Assembly: GCF_022637395.1 (NCBI RefSeq)
Contig: NZ_CP093338.1
Coordinates: 682,001-746,000 of the forward strand
Direction of reading: 5' to 3'
DNA from: Shinella sp. H4-D48
Lineage (GTDB): Bacteria; Pseudomonadota; Alphaproteobacteria; Rhizobiales; Rhizobiaceae
DNA length: 64,000 nt
Positions 25,583-35,023 of the stretch are shown here, one piece after another. The notes under the pieces are model-generated. The model had not been told where the DNA came from and did not search any database. It saw only the letters and a program-made list of their open reading frames with translations. The translations under genes and the position numbers were made by a program. The number at the start of each line of letters is the position of its first letter. Within the stretch, counting starts at the first letter, position 1.

Positions 25583-26623
25583 TCAGATGAACTTGAGATG
25601 GACTTCTTCGCGGTTGAGAAGCGCATTGGCGCCGACCGCGATGATGAGAACCAGCCCCTGGAAGATGTGACGCGCGGCAAACGGGAAGCCGACCATGTTC
25701 ATGCCGGAATCCACCATATAGAGGAAGAAGACGCCGACGAGCGTGCCCAACAGGTGCGGCTTGCCCTTGCCAAGGACGGTTGCGCCGAGGAACACGGCAG
25801 CGAATGCCTCCAGCAGATAGCCTTCACCACCGACAGGCTGCGCTGAAGAGGATATCGAAGTCACAATCACCCCTGCAATGCCTGACATAAGAGCAGACAG
25901 TACGAACGCGAGAATGACCCAGCGATAGACGTTGATGCCGGAATAGAAGGCCGCCATCGGATTATCGCCGACGGCGGCGATATAGTGGCCGATGCGCGTG
26001 CGGGTGGCCGCGATCAAGGCAACGAGGAACACGGCAAGCAGGATGAGCACCGGAACACCGATTATGCCGAGCTTGCCCTGACCCAGATAGAGGAAGGCCG
26101 TCTCGTCATACCCAACCGGCACCTGGTAGCCGCCGGTAATGAAAATGTTGATGCCCGAAAGAACAAACATCACCCCCAGTGTCACCACGATGCCGGACAG
26201 GCGGCCATAGGTGACGAGAATGCCGTTGACCGCGCCGATCATGCAGGCCGCAACAAGCGCGACGGCTATGGCAGCCCACGGCCCAAGGGTCGGAATCAGG
26301 AAAGCGACAAGGATCGAGGACGTGGTCACCGTCAGCCCGATCGACAGATCGAAGCTGCCGGAAATGACAACCCATGTCAGGCCGAGCGATACCAGTGCGC
26401 TGACAATCATCGAGAATAGGATGTTGTTGAGGTTCGAGGCGGTCGCGAAATAAGGCGATGCGATGGAAAAGCCGACGGCTGCCAGCACGAGCACGATGAT
26501 CGTTCCCCAGCGCCGCAGAAACCGCATGGCAACGGATTCTGTTCGTCCCGCGGGTTGTGTCTTTGCCATAGATTTTTGCATCGTCTTCACCTGCGTGAGG
26601 CTTTTCTGCTCAGCTTGCGTCAC
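25583..26623 (-). CDS. Sugar-type ABC transporter permease (RbsC family)
   Basis: A 346-residue, about nine to ten-helix BPD_transp_2 permease with the RbsC marks ITGGYQVPVGYDET, AVGDNPMAAFYSGINV and a late GTLVGVFFLYMVDSGMNMVG. The N-terminal ~35 residues are hydrophilic and of uncertain start (several Met: 1, 15, 19, 32). In RbsC-type transporters one permease dimer works with one tandem ATPase, as encoded here. It sits 134 nt after the binding-protein gene, a gap occupied by a strong hairpin. Confidence 0.9.
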   Translation of the reverse strand: MTQAEQKSLTQVKTMQKSMAKTQPAGRTESVAMRFLRRWGTIIVLVLAAVGFSIASPYFATASNLNNILFSMIVSALVSLGLTWVVISGSFDLSIGLTVTTSSILVAFLIPTLGPWAAIAVALVAACMIGAVNGILVTYGRLSGIVVTLGVMFVLSGINIFITGGYQVPVGYDETAFLYLGQGKLGIIGVPVLILLAVFLVALIAATRTRIGHYIAAVGDNPMAAFYSGINVYRWVILAFVLSALMSGIAGVIVTSISSSAQPVGGEGYLLEAFAAVFLGATVLGKGKPHLLGTLVGVFFLYMVDSGMNMVGFPFAARHIFQGLVLIIAVGANALLNREEVHLKFI

Positions 26624-26710
26624 TGCTCTGTTCCAGTCGTTCTTGATCGATAGAAGGCAAGTGTCGGCCTTGGCCTAAACCGCTTACCCGTGTGTCGTGC
26701 GGTGGCAGGC

Positions 26711-26747
26711 GCATGCGGCGGGCGGGAAGATTATGCCCGCCGCATGC
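26711..26747 (-). other. Hairpin after the binding-protein gene of the RbsABC-like operon
   Basis: GCATGCGGCGGGC (26711-26723) and GCCCGCCGCATGC (26735-26747) make a perfect 13-bp stem with an 11-base loop, ten bases after the binding-protein stop. No T-run follows in the minus direction. It is a likely 3' stabiliser that gives excess binding-protein message over permease message. Confidence 0.65.
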
Positions 26748-26757
26748 CAGGCTGGCC

Positions 26758-27861
26758 TTAGCCGCCGAACTGTTTGAGCAGGGCGATCGCCTGCTCGTCC
26801 ATGCTTTTGAGTTCGGTAAGGGCCTCTGCCGCCTGATCCGGTGTCTTGGTGATGACCGGAATGCGGTAGACGATGTTTGGGACATCCTCGCCACGGGCAA
26901 GTTTAACTGCGAGTTCGCCGGTCTTTCGGCCGATTTCCGGGAACGGCGAATCGCAGCTGAAAACCACCGGAACCTGCTTGGCAGCCCAGGCTTCGAGAAA
27001 CTGTGTCGACAGGTAGTGGTTGAACAGCGGAACGTCATCGCGGTTCATCTGCTTGAGCGCTTGCCCCGCTCCGAGCGTAAAGGGCCACCACCACGATATG
27101 AAGCCGGCGAGAGAGCCGGGTTCAGGATTTGCCTGCAGCAGGGACAGCATGTTCTTGCGACCCACGGAGATTTCATCCGTCGTGCCCTGCCCTCCATCGA
27201 TGAAGGGCAGAACCTTCATTCGAGGCTCGTAGCGGCACATTAGCTCAAACATGTCGACTTCCATGTCGAACGGCGTGAAATAGCCGCGCTGTTCTGCGGT
27301 CTGAGCGAAGGTGCCCTGACGCTTGCAATAGTTCTGGACGAAATATCCGAGCGTGGTGGCGGTGCCCCAGACGTCGTCCATGACGGCAGGCGAATCCTTC
27401 ACTGGGATCGTGAAGCCAACCGTCTTGATGCCGCGCTTGTGGGCTTCGTCGGCAATATAGGCCGTCTCGGATTCCTGGGAATAAATGCCCATGACGAGGG
27501 CGTCGATGCCGCGATCAAGCAGTGCGCGGGCAGCGGCCTGCTCGCTCGCTTTGGTCGGTTCGCCACGAACGGTGACGACTTCGCCACCCGCATCGAGCAC
27601 CGCCTTGACTATTTGCCAGCAGCCACGGCGCCAAGGCTGATTGAATGGCCCGTAGGTTAGCGGAACGCCGATACGCACCTTCTTGCCCGGCGCGGGAGGC
27701 GTGATCTCCTCCGCACTTGCCATTACCGCAGAATTGGCAAAGGCGGCGCCGCCGATGACGCCAGCCGCACCCTTTAAAAGGCTACGGCGACTGAACTGCG
27801 CATATTCGGTGGCCTCTTGTGCAAGTCTTCGCAACCGTACGGTGTCATCAAAGAAGCTCAT
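26758..27861 (-). CDS. ABC transporter substrate-binding protein (TorT/RbsB-like, Tat signal)
   Basis: A 367-residue periplasmic binding protein with a twin-arginine signal (FSRRSLLKGAAGVIGG, residues ~23-38), so it is probably exported folded. The mature part has the type-1 periplasmic fold of the RbsB/TorT kind: GVPLTYGPFNQPWRRG, ALLDRGIDALVMGIYSQ, KTVGFTIPVKDSP. It is unusually long between lobes and closest in look to TorT-like proteins rather than ribose-binding proteins. ATG 27861 follows GAGGAAAAC; a longer frame upstream is unsupported. It heads the operon and is divergent from the GntR gene. Confidence 0.85.
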   Translation of the reverse strand: MSFFDDTVRLRRLAQEATEYAQFSRRSLLKGAAGVIGGAAFANSAVMASAEEITPPAPGKKVRIGVPLTYGPFNQPWRRGCWQIVKAVLDAGGEVVTVRGEPTKASEQAAARALLDRGIDALVMGIYSQESETAYIADEAHKRGIKTVGFTIPVKDSPAVMDDVWGTATTLGYFVQNYCKRQGTFAQTAEQRGYFTPFDMEVDMFELMCRYEPRMKVLPFIDGGQGTTDEISVGRKNMLSLLQANPEPGSLAGFISWWWPFTLGAGQALKQMNRDDVPLFNHYLSTQFLEAWAAKQVPVVFSCDSPFPEIGRKTGELAVKLARGEDVPNIVYRIPVITKTPDQAAEALTELKSMDEQAIALLKQFGG

Positions 27862-28053
27862 GTTTTCCTCCCTATTGCTTCGGATTTCGACCCGAGAGGC
27901 CCCGCGCTTGTTGCTGGACGACGATTTCCCTGTCACCCGGGCATGCGTCGGCGGCGGTGTGGGGCCAACGCCCGGCACCCTGCCCGCTTCGATGAACCGG
28001 AACCCGTCGTGGTGACCGGCGGCCACCCTCCTCTTGTGGACAATGAACCATAT

Positions 28054-28074
28054 TACTTGGTTGCCTGACAAGTA
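28054..28074. promoter_or_regulatory. Candidate GntR operator between transporter operon and gntR
   Basis: TACTTG (28054-28059), nine bases, CAAGTA (28069-28074): inverted repeat with 6-bp perfect arms in the divergent gap between the binding-protein gene (start 27861) and the GntR gene (start 28185). Position and symmetry fit a FadR-type operator. Not proven. Confidence 0.45.
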
Positions 28075-28184
28075 GATTCTGCTATTCTTGCGGAAAAAGA
28101 TGCATTGGGGCAGTTGCGGCCGGCGAAGCCTGCTAAAACCGCTCTGGATAGTAGAGATGGAAACGGAACGCTCGGAGGGCGCGC

Positions 28185-28910
28185 ATGGTGCTAGATGACA
28201 GGGTAAAACGCGGCCCTTCGCTTGCGGATTCGGTCGCCGGCCGTATCCGTGCCGACATCACGTCAGGAAGCTATGCCAAGGGCGACAAGCTTCCCACGGA
28301 GCGTGTTCTTTCTGAAAAATACGGCGTGAGCCGGCCGATCATACGCGAGGCGATAGGCTCACTGAAGCGAGATGGTCTGGTTGCAACCCGTCAGGGGCTT
28401 GGCGCCTTCGTGATAGAGACGAAAGAGGTTGCCTTCCGGCTGGCGGGCGTCGATCTCACTGACGCGCTCGATGTGCAGAATGTCATCGAACTGCTGATGG
28501 CAGTCGAGTCCGCCGCGACGGCGCTGGCGGCAGAGCGGCGTTCCGAAAAACAGCTTCAAGAAATCGAACGTCGGCTCAAAGCTATCCAGTCGGCATTCGA
28601 CAATGGAGAGGCCGGCGTAGAGGAGGATCTAGCGTTTCACCGAGAGATCGTTGATGCCTGTGGAAATCCGCATTTCCGGGAAATGTCAGACTTTCTTGAG
28701 TCGCACGTCCGCAATTTCATACGCAAGGCACGTGCCAGCACGTTGCGCAACGCACTGCTTGAGCAGGTCCAATCCGAGCACGTTGCAATCTACAATGCCA
28801 TCGCGAAGGCCGATCCGCAGGAGGCGCGCCTTGCAGCGGAAGATCACCTGCGCGGCGCAGCAAACCGCCTGAGATTGCTGCTTAGCGGGTCAAACGAAGA
28901 ACCGCTGTAA
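28185..28910 (+). CDS. GntR-family regulator, FadR/FCD subgroup
   Basis: A 241-residue regulator. The winged HTH contains IRADITSGSYAKGDKLPTER and YGVSRPIIREAIGSLKRDGL. The FCD domain contains DLAFHREIVDACGNPHFREM and EHVAIYNAIAKADPQEA, with the usual metal-ligand Asp/His positions. ATG 28185 has GGAGGGC upstream. Being divergent from the transporter-lactonase operon, it most likely represses that operon, with a hydroxy acid or lactone product as inducer; that is inferred from layout only. Confidence 0.9.
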   Translation: MVLDDRVKRGPSLADSVAGRIRADITSGSYAKGDKLPTERVLSEKYGVSRPIIREAIGSLKRDGLVATRQGLGAFVIETKEVAFRLAGVDLTDALDVQNVIELLMAVESAATALAAERRSEKQLQEIERRLKAIQSAFDNGEAGVEEDLAFHREIVDACGNPHFREMSDFLESHVRNFIRKARASTLRNALLEQVQSEHVAIYNAIAKADPQEARLAAEDHLRGAANRLRLLLSGSNEEPL

Positions 28911-29441
28911 ACGTATCTCGTCATGATGGAAGCAGGTCCCGAGAGCGGAATTTAAAGGGCTCTTCGGAATGCTGGTCTTGTTGTCGCTATAGCGTTGGTC
29001 GCGCGTGAGCGTCACGTGGCACCTCGCGCGCTGAGCACGGACAGAGGGCATGCACCCGGGCGAACTTACAAGAAGGCTGCGGCTCCAAGCACATACCGCG
29101 CTGTTCAGTAGTAGTCTCCACATTGTCCGCATGCAGGCGGGCGATTGTGCTCGTCCAAAATCGCTTGACTTGGACAGCCTCGTTACCGAGAGCCTGAGCC
29201 TGATCGCAGCCTGTGTGCCATAGCGAGGCAGATCCGCACATGGATCGGACAGGCTGCACGCTCATTTTGTTCGTTGTTGTCGCGGATGTCACGCCCAAGA
29301 GGAAATCCGGGAAGACTCATTGGCTTCGTCTACGGTCCGGTAAACGAAGCGCTTTTCATGGCGAACAAAGGCATATGGCGCTGAACGGCAAGAAGAGCGC
29401 CGTATGCACAGTGCAAATCTGCAGAGGCTGGAAACCAGGAG
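28911..29441. other. 530 bp gap without a supported gene
   Basis: Between the GntR gene and the end of the converging ngg gene. Short open frames occur on both strands but none has a recognisable domain, a good Shine-Dalgarno, or consistent codon use. No terminator with a T-run, IS end or RNA gene was recognised. Confidence 0.4.
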
Positions 29442-31229
29442 TTAGGCCGTCGCGCGAGTACCGGGGAACAGCAGGTCGATGAAACGCGCCGCGGTCGGTT
29501 GAGGTTCGTGATTGGCGAGACCCGGGCGTTCATTGGCCTCGATGAACACATAATCCGGCTGCGAAGGATCGCGGACCATGAAATCGATGCCAACGACCGG
29601 TATGTCAATCGCCCGCGCAGCCCGGCAGGCGGCGGCGACCAGATCGGGGTGCACCGTATCAGTAACATCGTGGATCGAGCCGCCCATGTGCAGGTTCGCC
29701 GCCTTGCGAACCGTAATCTCCCGTCCCTCTTCAGGCACGGTATTCAAATCCAGCCCCTGCTCGGAAAGGCAACGCTCCGTTTCCGCATCAATCGGTATGC
29801 GGCTCTCGCCACCAGTCGCGGCCTGCCGACGGCGCGATTGTACCTCGATGAGCGCCGAGATCCTGCTGCGGCCATCGCCGACAATGCGAGGTGGCCGCCG
29901 CACCGCAGCCGCAACCAACGCGAAATCGATAATCACGAGCCGCAGGTCCTCGCCCTCGAAACAGGCTTCCACCAGAACCCTGTCGCAGACTTGTCGGGCC
30001 ACGGCAATGGCCGCATCGAGCGCCTCCACTGTGGTGACGCCGACGGAAATACCCTGCCCCTGCTCGCCCCGCGCTGGCTTGACGACCACCTTGCCGTGAT
30101 CGGCAAGAAAGGCTTCCAGGAGTGCTCGATCGCCGTCCACCTCAATCTGCTCCGGAACTTTGATCCCCGCGGAGGCAACGACACGACGCGCGATGGCCTT
30201 GTCGTCGCAGATCGACATGGCGACACCCGACGTCAGTTCCGAAAGGCTCTCGCGGCAATGGACCGTGCGCCCACCGTGGGACAGGCGAAAGAAGCCGCCC
30301 TCAGCATCGGTGATATCAACATGCACGCCCCGCCGCGTCGCCTCGTCAACGATCAGTCGGGCATAGGAATTGAGCGCGTCATAGGACTGATGCGGCGTCG
30401 CGAAAAACTTCTCATTGATCGCGTTTTTTCGCTTCATGGTGAAGAGCGACACGCGGTGGAAGTTCAGCTTCTCGTAGAGTTTGATGGCCTGCGCATTGTC
30501 GTGCATCACCGAAAGGTCGACGAAGGAAAGGCCCCGAGCCTGAAAATGTTCAGCCAGCTTGCAGACGAGCCGTTCGCCGATCCCCGGCTGTCGGGCCTGC
30601 GGGTGTACAGCAAGACACCAGAGCGAAGCACCTCGCTCTGGATCGTCGAACAGCCGCTGGTGATCGATTCCAGTGACCGTGCCGACGATCTCGCCAGTGG
30701 CATCGTCTTGTGCGACGAAGTAGGTCACCGGGCGGTTATCGCGGTCGGAGGAAAAGAAATCGGACCGAATCTGCACCATTCCGCACGCAGCGTAGACGCG
30801 ATTGATGCCTTCCGCATCGGCCTCGTTTGCCAGACGTCGGATGGTCACGCCACGCATGCGGCGCGCTTTTGCCCTATACGTCGAGAGATTAAGCCGAAAG
30901 GTGTGGGAGGGGTCTAGAAACACCTCCTGTGGGGCACGTGACAAAAGCACATGGGGATCACGCACGTAGAACGCGATGTCACGGCTCGACGGCGCTTCCT
31001 CGCGCATCTTCGCCAGAAGCGTCTCGTCGTCCGCGAAGGTCGGGGCGAAGAGTAGCCGCCCCCAGCCGCAATCCAGCGCGACATCCTTCTTCTGCTCGTC
31101 CGCGGCATCTGGTCGGCCAACCTGACGCCCGGGATATGCCCGGGTGCTTAGTTGCTTGAGGCGATGGGTCACAGCACGAGTACCCTTGCTGCGATGGCGC
31201 GGCGCGGTCTTTCCTCTGGCTTCCTTCAA
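29442..31229 (-). CDS. ngg: N-acetylglutaminylglutamine synthetase (GNAT plus ATP-grasp)
   Basis: A 595-residue two-domain enzyme of NAGGN (N-acetylglutaminylglutamine amide) osmoprotectant synthesis. The first half is a GNAT acetyltransferase (LWCLAVHPQARQPGIGERLV, LYEKLNFHRV). The second half is an ATP-grasp ligase (KVVVKPARGEQGQGISVGVT, VGIDFMVRDPSQPDYVFIEA). It acetylates and joins two glutamines. The best start is a TTG at 31229: AGGAGG lies 7-8 nt upstream, overlapping the end of asnO, and translation would be coupled. A GTG at 31172 is the alternative, while upstream codons to 31394 lie in asnO. Third gene of the operon. Confidence 0.92.
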   Translation of the reverse strand: MKEARGKTAPRHRSKGTRAVTHRLKQLSTRAYPGRQVGRPDAADEQKKDVALDCGWGRLLFAPTFADDETLLAKMREEAPSSRDIAFYVRDPHVLLSRAPQEVFLDPSHTFRLNLSTYRAKARRMRGVTIRRLANEADAEGINRVYAACGMVQIRSDFFSSDRDNRPVTYFVAQDDATGEIVGTVTGIDHQRLFDDPERGASLWCLAVHPQARQPGIGERLVCKLAEHFQARGLSFVDLSVMHDNAQAIKLYEKLNFHRVSLFTMKRKNAINEKFFATPHQSYDALNSYARLIVDEATRRGVHVDITDAEGGFFRLSHGGRTVHCRESLSELTSGVAMSICDDKAIARRVVASAGIKVPEQIEVDGDRALLEAFLADHGKVVVKPARGEQGQGISVGVTTVEALDAAIAVARQVCDRVLVEACFEGEDLRLVIIDFALVAAAVRRPPRIVGDGRSRISALIEVQSRRRQAATGGESRIPIDAETERCLSEQGLDLNTVPEEGREITVRKAANLHMGGSIHDVTDTVHPDLVAAACRAARAIDIPVVGIDFMVRDPSQPDYVFIEANERPGLANHEPQPTAARFIDLLFPGTRATA

Positions 31230-31230
31230 G

Positions 31231-33006
31231 TTACACCTCCTGGGCCTGGAGCCACATTTCCAGAAGCCCGACCTGCCAGAGTTCCGAGCCACGCAACGGC
31301 GTGATGTGGTCTTCGGGCTTGTCGAGAAGACGCTCGAGATAATCCTTGCGAAAGAGGCCGCGTTCGCGGGCTTTCTGCGCATGGAGCGCATCACGGATCA
31401 TGTCGAGGTATGGCCCGGCAATGTATTTGAGCTGTGGGACAGGGAAATAGCCCTTTTTGCGGTCGATGACCTCGCTCGGCACGACCTTGCGAGCGACGTC
31501 CTTCAGGATGCCCTTGCCGCCATCGCGCAGTTTTTCCTCAGGCGGAATGCGCGCGGCCAGTTCGACCAGTTCATGATCGAGGAACGGCACGCGCGCCTCC
31601 AGGCCCCAGGCCATGGTCATGTTATCGACGCGCTTTACGGGGTCATCCACCAACATCACGTTGCTGTCGAGGCGCAACGCCTGGTCGACAGCCGTTTCGG
31701 CACCCGGCCGCAAGAGATGCTCGTTCAGAAGGTCTCCGCTGATATCGCGGTCCGCCAACCAGCTTTTGGAAAGCTGCGTGGCCAGCACCGCATGCGAGCG
31801 GTCGCGGAAGCCCCGGCCATAATCAGACACCACATCACTGGTGGCGAGCAGCGGGGGATACCAGTGATAGCCGCCGAAGACCTCATCGGCACCCTGGCCG
31901 GACTGTACGACCTTGATGTGCTTCGAGACCTCCTTGGACAGCAGGTAGAATCCGACATTGTCATAGGAAACCATCGGCTCGGACATAGCCGCGATGGTAC
32001 CGGGCAAGGCGTCCATCAGATCTGCAGATGGCACGAAGATCTTATGATGGTCCGTCCCGAAATGTCGGGCAATGAGGTCGGAATAGATGAATTCATCGCC
32101 CTTTTCACCATTTGCCTCCTCGAAGCCCACGGAAAAGCTCATCAGACCTTGCTGTCCTGCTTCCGCCAGAAGCCCGACGATCAGGCTGGAATCAACACCG
32201 CCCGAGAGCAGCACCCCGACGGGAACGTCGGCAATCATACGGCGTTTGACGGCGGTGCGCAGCGAGGCGAGCAATTCGTCCTGCCATTCGGCGCGGGTGA
32301 TCGCCCCGTCGCCGGCAAGCCGGCGATAGGGCGGATCCCAGTAACGACGATCTTCGAATGAACCGTCCCGATCATATGTTCGAATGGTCGCAGGCGGCAA
32401 CTTCCGCACACCTGCAAGAATGGTGCGCGGCGGCGGTACGACCGCGTGGAACGTCATAAAGGTGTGAAGCGCCTCCACATCGATCGAGGTATCTACCCCG
32501 CCGGCCTTAATGATGGACGGCAGCGAGGATGCAAAGCGCAGCGTGCCATTGGCCTGCGCCAGATAGAGCGGCTTGATGCCGAACCTGTCACGCGCCATGA
32601 CGATGCGACCGCTGTCACGCTCATGGATCACGAAGGCAAACATGCCATGGAAGCGGGACACGCAATCCTCTCTCCAGGCATGCCATGCTTTCAGGATGAC
32701 TTCCGTGTCACCCTCGGAGAAAAACCGATAACCGTTTTTCTCCAGCTCGGACCGCAGTTCACGGAAATTGTAGATGCAGCCGTTGAAGACGAGGGATAGG
32801 CCAAGATCCGGATCGACCATCGGCTGCTGCGACTTGTCGGAGAGGTCGAGGATGCGTAATCTCCGATGTCCCAATCCGACATTTCCACGCACCACGATCC
32901 CCGATGCATCGGGCCCCCGAGGGGCGAGAACGTCTGCCATCACCGAGACTGCCGAAACCGACGGCGAACCGCCGTCGAACCTGACTTCTCCACAAATTCC
33001 ACACAT
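31231..33006 (-). CDS. asnO: N-acetylglutaminylglutamine amidotransferase (asparagine synthase-like)
   Basis: A 591-residue class II glutamine amidotransferase/asparagine synthetase homologue. The start must be ATG 33006 because the nucleophile Cys has to be residue 2 (MCGICGEVRFDGG); a 21-residue longer reading would block it. The synthetase half carries SGGVDSSLIVGLLAEAG, the ATP pyrophosphatase loop. It amidates the terminal carboxyl of N-acetylglutaminylglutamine, completing NAGGN, a compatible solute described in Sinorhizobium and pseudomonads. Located between the M42 peptidase and ngg genes, which is the conserved NAGGN order. Confidence 0.92.
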   Translation of the reverse strand: MCGICGEVRFDGGSPSVSAVSVMADVLAPRGPDASGIVVRGNVGLGHRRLRILDLSDKSQQPMVDPDLGLSLVFNGCIYNFRELRSELEKNGYRFFSEGDTEVILKAWHAWREDCVSRFHGMFAFVIHERDSGRIVMARDRFGIKPLYLAQANGTLRFASSLPSIIKAGGVDTSIDVEALHTFMTFHAVVPPPRTILAGVRKLPPATIRTYDRDGSFEDRRYWDPPYRRLAGDGAITRAEWQDELLASLRTAVKRRMIADVPVGVLLSGGVDSSLIVGLLAEAGQQGLMSFSVGFEEANGEKGDEFIYSDLIARHFGTDHHKIFVPSADLMDALPGTIAAMSEPMVSYDNVGFYLLSKEVSKHIKVVQSGQGADEVFGGYHWYPPLLATSDVVSDYGRGFRDRSHAVLATQLSKSWLADRDISGDLLNEHLLRPGAETAVDQALRLDSNVMLVDDPVKRVDNMTMAWGLEARVPFLDHELVELAARIPPEEKLRDGGKGILKDVARKVVPSEVIDRKKGYFPVPQLKYIAGPYLDMIRDALHAQKARERGLFRKDYLERLLDKPEDHITPLRGSELWQVGLLEMWLQAQEV

Positions 33007-33043
33007 GAACTGGGTCGAAACCTCCATTGTTGGTACATCATAT

Positions 33044-33081
33044 GCCGTCGGGGCCGTGAAGAAATCCACGGCCCCGACGGC
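33044..33081 (-). other. Strong perfect hairpin between NAGGN peptidase and asnO
   Basis: GCCGTCGGGGCCGTG (33044-33058), loop AAGAAATC, CACGGCCCCGACGGC (33067-33081): a perfect 15-bp stem between the peptidase stop (33145) and the asnO start (33006). No T-run follows on the minus strand. It could act as a processing or stability element, or partly separate the peptidase from the biosynthetic genes. Confidence 0.6.
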
Positions 33082-33144
33082 TATGGGAACAAAATGCGCG
33101 AGATGGGCCGAAGTTCCATATGACGGCAGGTCAGAACGCGCCCG

Positions 33145-34302
33145 TCAGGGCACATCCGGTTCCTCGACGGTAAGACTCTGCTCGGCATCCTGCACTTTCT
33201 GGTGGGTAAAGCCGCGCAGGCCGGAAACCTCCTCGGCATCGCGCTCGATCTGCACGTCGCTGGCGACATAGTGTATCGTCAGACGGGCAAGTGAGATCAG
33301 TGCGTGGAGGTGGATGCGCTCGTAGCCATGGGAGGCGTCGACGCCAAAGGTCAGCAGTGCCGTGCGGACGTCGTGACCGGCTTCGATCGCGGAGGCCGCA
33401 TCAGAGCGGTAGTAGCGGAAAACGTCCTTCTGCACCGTCAGGCCGTGTTCGCCGCACAGATCGTATAGCTTTTTGGAGAGGTGATAGTCGAAGGGGCCGG
33501 TCTGGTCGGCCATCGCAAGCGTCACACCGAATTCCTGCGAATTCTGGCCGGGCGCGGTTGTACCGTTGTCGATGGCGACGAGCGAGGCAACTTCCGGCAC
33601 CAGTGCAGCAGAGGCGCCGACGCCGACTTCTTCCCCGATCGTGAAGAGCCAGTAGGTGTCGACGGGCGTTTCAATCTTCGCCCGCTTCATGGCCTCAAGT
33701 GCGGCGAGCATGATCGCCACACCCGCTTTGTCGTCCAGATGACGTGATACGATAAAGCCGTTATCGAGGAATTCAGGCTGCGGATCGACCGCAACGATAT
33801 CGCCGACATCGATGCCGAGTTGGCCGAGGTCATGCCGGTTACGCGCCAGCGCATCGACGCGCAGCTCGGCATGGGGCCATCCGGTCGGCTGACTGTCGAC
33901 CTCGTCGTTGAACGTATGGCCGGAGGCCTTTAGCGGCAGGATCGTGCCGCGATAGACGCCTTTGCCCGAGAAGATAGAGACGCGGGCACCTTCGGCGAAG
34001 CGCGCAGACCAATGGCCGATGGAGACGAGTTCGAGCCTGCCGTTGTCTTTGAGGTACTTAACCTGCGCTCCGAGCGTATCGAGATGGGAGACGATGGCGC
34101 GGGCCGGACGGGCGGCACCGCCGGAGCGGCGAGCACGGATCGCGCCGCGGCGGGTTAGGACAATTTCCAGCCCCAGGCTTTCCAGTTCGCGCGCGGTATA
34201 GCGCACCGCCTCGTCCGTGAAACCCGTGGGGCTGGGGATATCGAGCAGCGCTTTGAGCCGGCTTTTGAGGTACTCGGGATCGATCGCAATCTCTTCCTGC
34301 AT
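33145..34302 (-). CDS. M42-family peptidase of the NAGGN system
   Basis: About 385 residues from ATG 34302 (MQEEIAIDPEYLKSRL). M42/M20-like metallo-aminopeptidase landmarks: SHLDTLGAQV, a HLDDKAGVA zinc site, TIGEEVGVGAS with the general-base Glu pair, and a late DASHGYERIHLHAL. This peptidase is a constant companion of asnO and ngg and is thought to hydrolyse the dipeptide when osmotic stress ends; its reaction is not established to my knowledge. No clear Shine-Dalgarno before 34302, so the start is the least certain part. First gene of the minus-strand operon. Confidence 0.88.
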   Translation of the reverse strand: MQEEIAIDPEYLKSRLKALLDIPSPTGFTDEAVRYTARELESLGLEIVLTRRGAIRARRSGGAARPARAIVSHLDTLGAQVKYLKDNGRLELVSIGHWSARFAEGARVSIFSGKGVYRGTILPLKASGHTFNDEVDSQPTGWPHAELRVDALARNRHDLGQLGIDVGDIVAVDPQPEFLDNGFIVSRHLDDKAGVAIMLAALEAMKRAKIETPVDTYWLFTIGEEVGVGASAALVPEVASLVAIDNGTTAPGQNSQEFGVTLAMADQTGPFDYHLSKKLYDLCGEHGLTVQKDVFRYYRSDAASAIEAGHDVRTALLTFGVDASHGYERIHLHALISLARLTIHYVASDVQIERDAEEVSGLRGFTHQKVQDAEQSLTVEEPDVP

Positions 34303-35020
34303 AACGGCTTTGTCGCAACCGAAGACGCCACCGTCAAGGAACAGGCAAGCTGTATGCCCTCCCCCGATGGCTTGCCACATGCCGCAACCGCCTGCCCCTC
34401 AGGGGATCGGAAGGGCGTAAAAAAGTTCGATCGCCACCCTCCATTTCACCCTCATCGAAAGCGTTTACTGTTTACACTGTCGAGATTCAGCCTCTCCTCG
34501 GGGAGGAGACACGGACCACCAAGACTGAATCCGGTTCTCTCCCTTCGATGGGGAAAATCTTCGTCGGCAGGACGGTGAGGGCAACATGAATGACAGGAGC
34601 AAAACGGCCGGCTCCATGAGATCGGCACATGCCGCCGGACCTTTGGTGCTCATCACCACCACATATACTGAGCGCTACCACCTCACCGCTTTCGATAACC
34701 CCGCGCCGTTGCACGATCAGTGTCGCGTCGGATCCTTGCGGTGAGACCGCAATGATGAGGTCTCTGTGGCGATACGACTTTGGTCGGCGCACATGAGACC
34801 CACCGCAGCCGTGCCTAGGCTGGATCCGGTCGCCAGGGTCACGGCGCGCGCCAGCATGGTCAGGGCGGTTCCGACGGCATGAAGCTCAGGCCCATGCCGG
34901 TGACGCGGAAGCGCGCCACAAAAGCGGATTCCGAATAGTCGTGGGTCTCGACCGCGCGGCGAAAGTTCGGCGCCAATACATGACGGAAGAACCGGGCATG
35001 GATGCCTTCCCATCGAATGC
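34303..35020. other. Gene debris upstream of the truncated LacI gene
   Basis: Roughly 720 bp with no intact gene. On the minus strand a clean 59-codon frame (35038-34862) ends FRVTGMGLSFMPSEPP and looks coding, but I do not recognise it. Further down (34800-34560) pieces such as TLATGSSLGTAAV and RDLIIAVSPQGSDATL in different frames recall a SIS sugar-phosphate-binding domain (RpiR type), low confidence. The region must also contain the promoter of the NAGGN operon. The abrupt join to the headless LacI gene at ~35020 suggests a deletion endpoint. Confidence 0.4.
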
Positions 35021-35023
35021 GGC

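Noticed and set aside
29499-30917. 472-codon plus-strand frame
   Set aside because: Antisense to the ngg gene, no Shine-Dalgarno, no domain.
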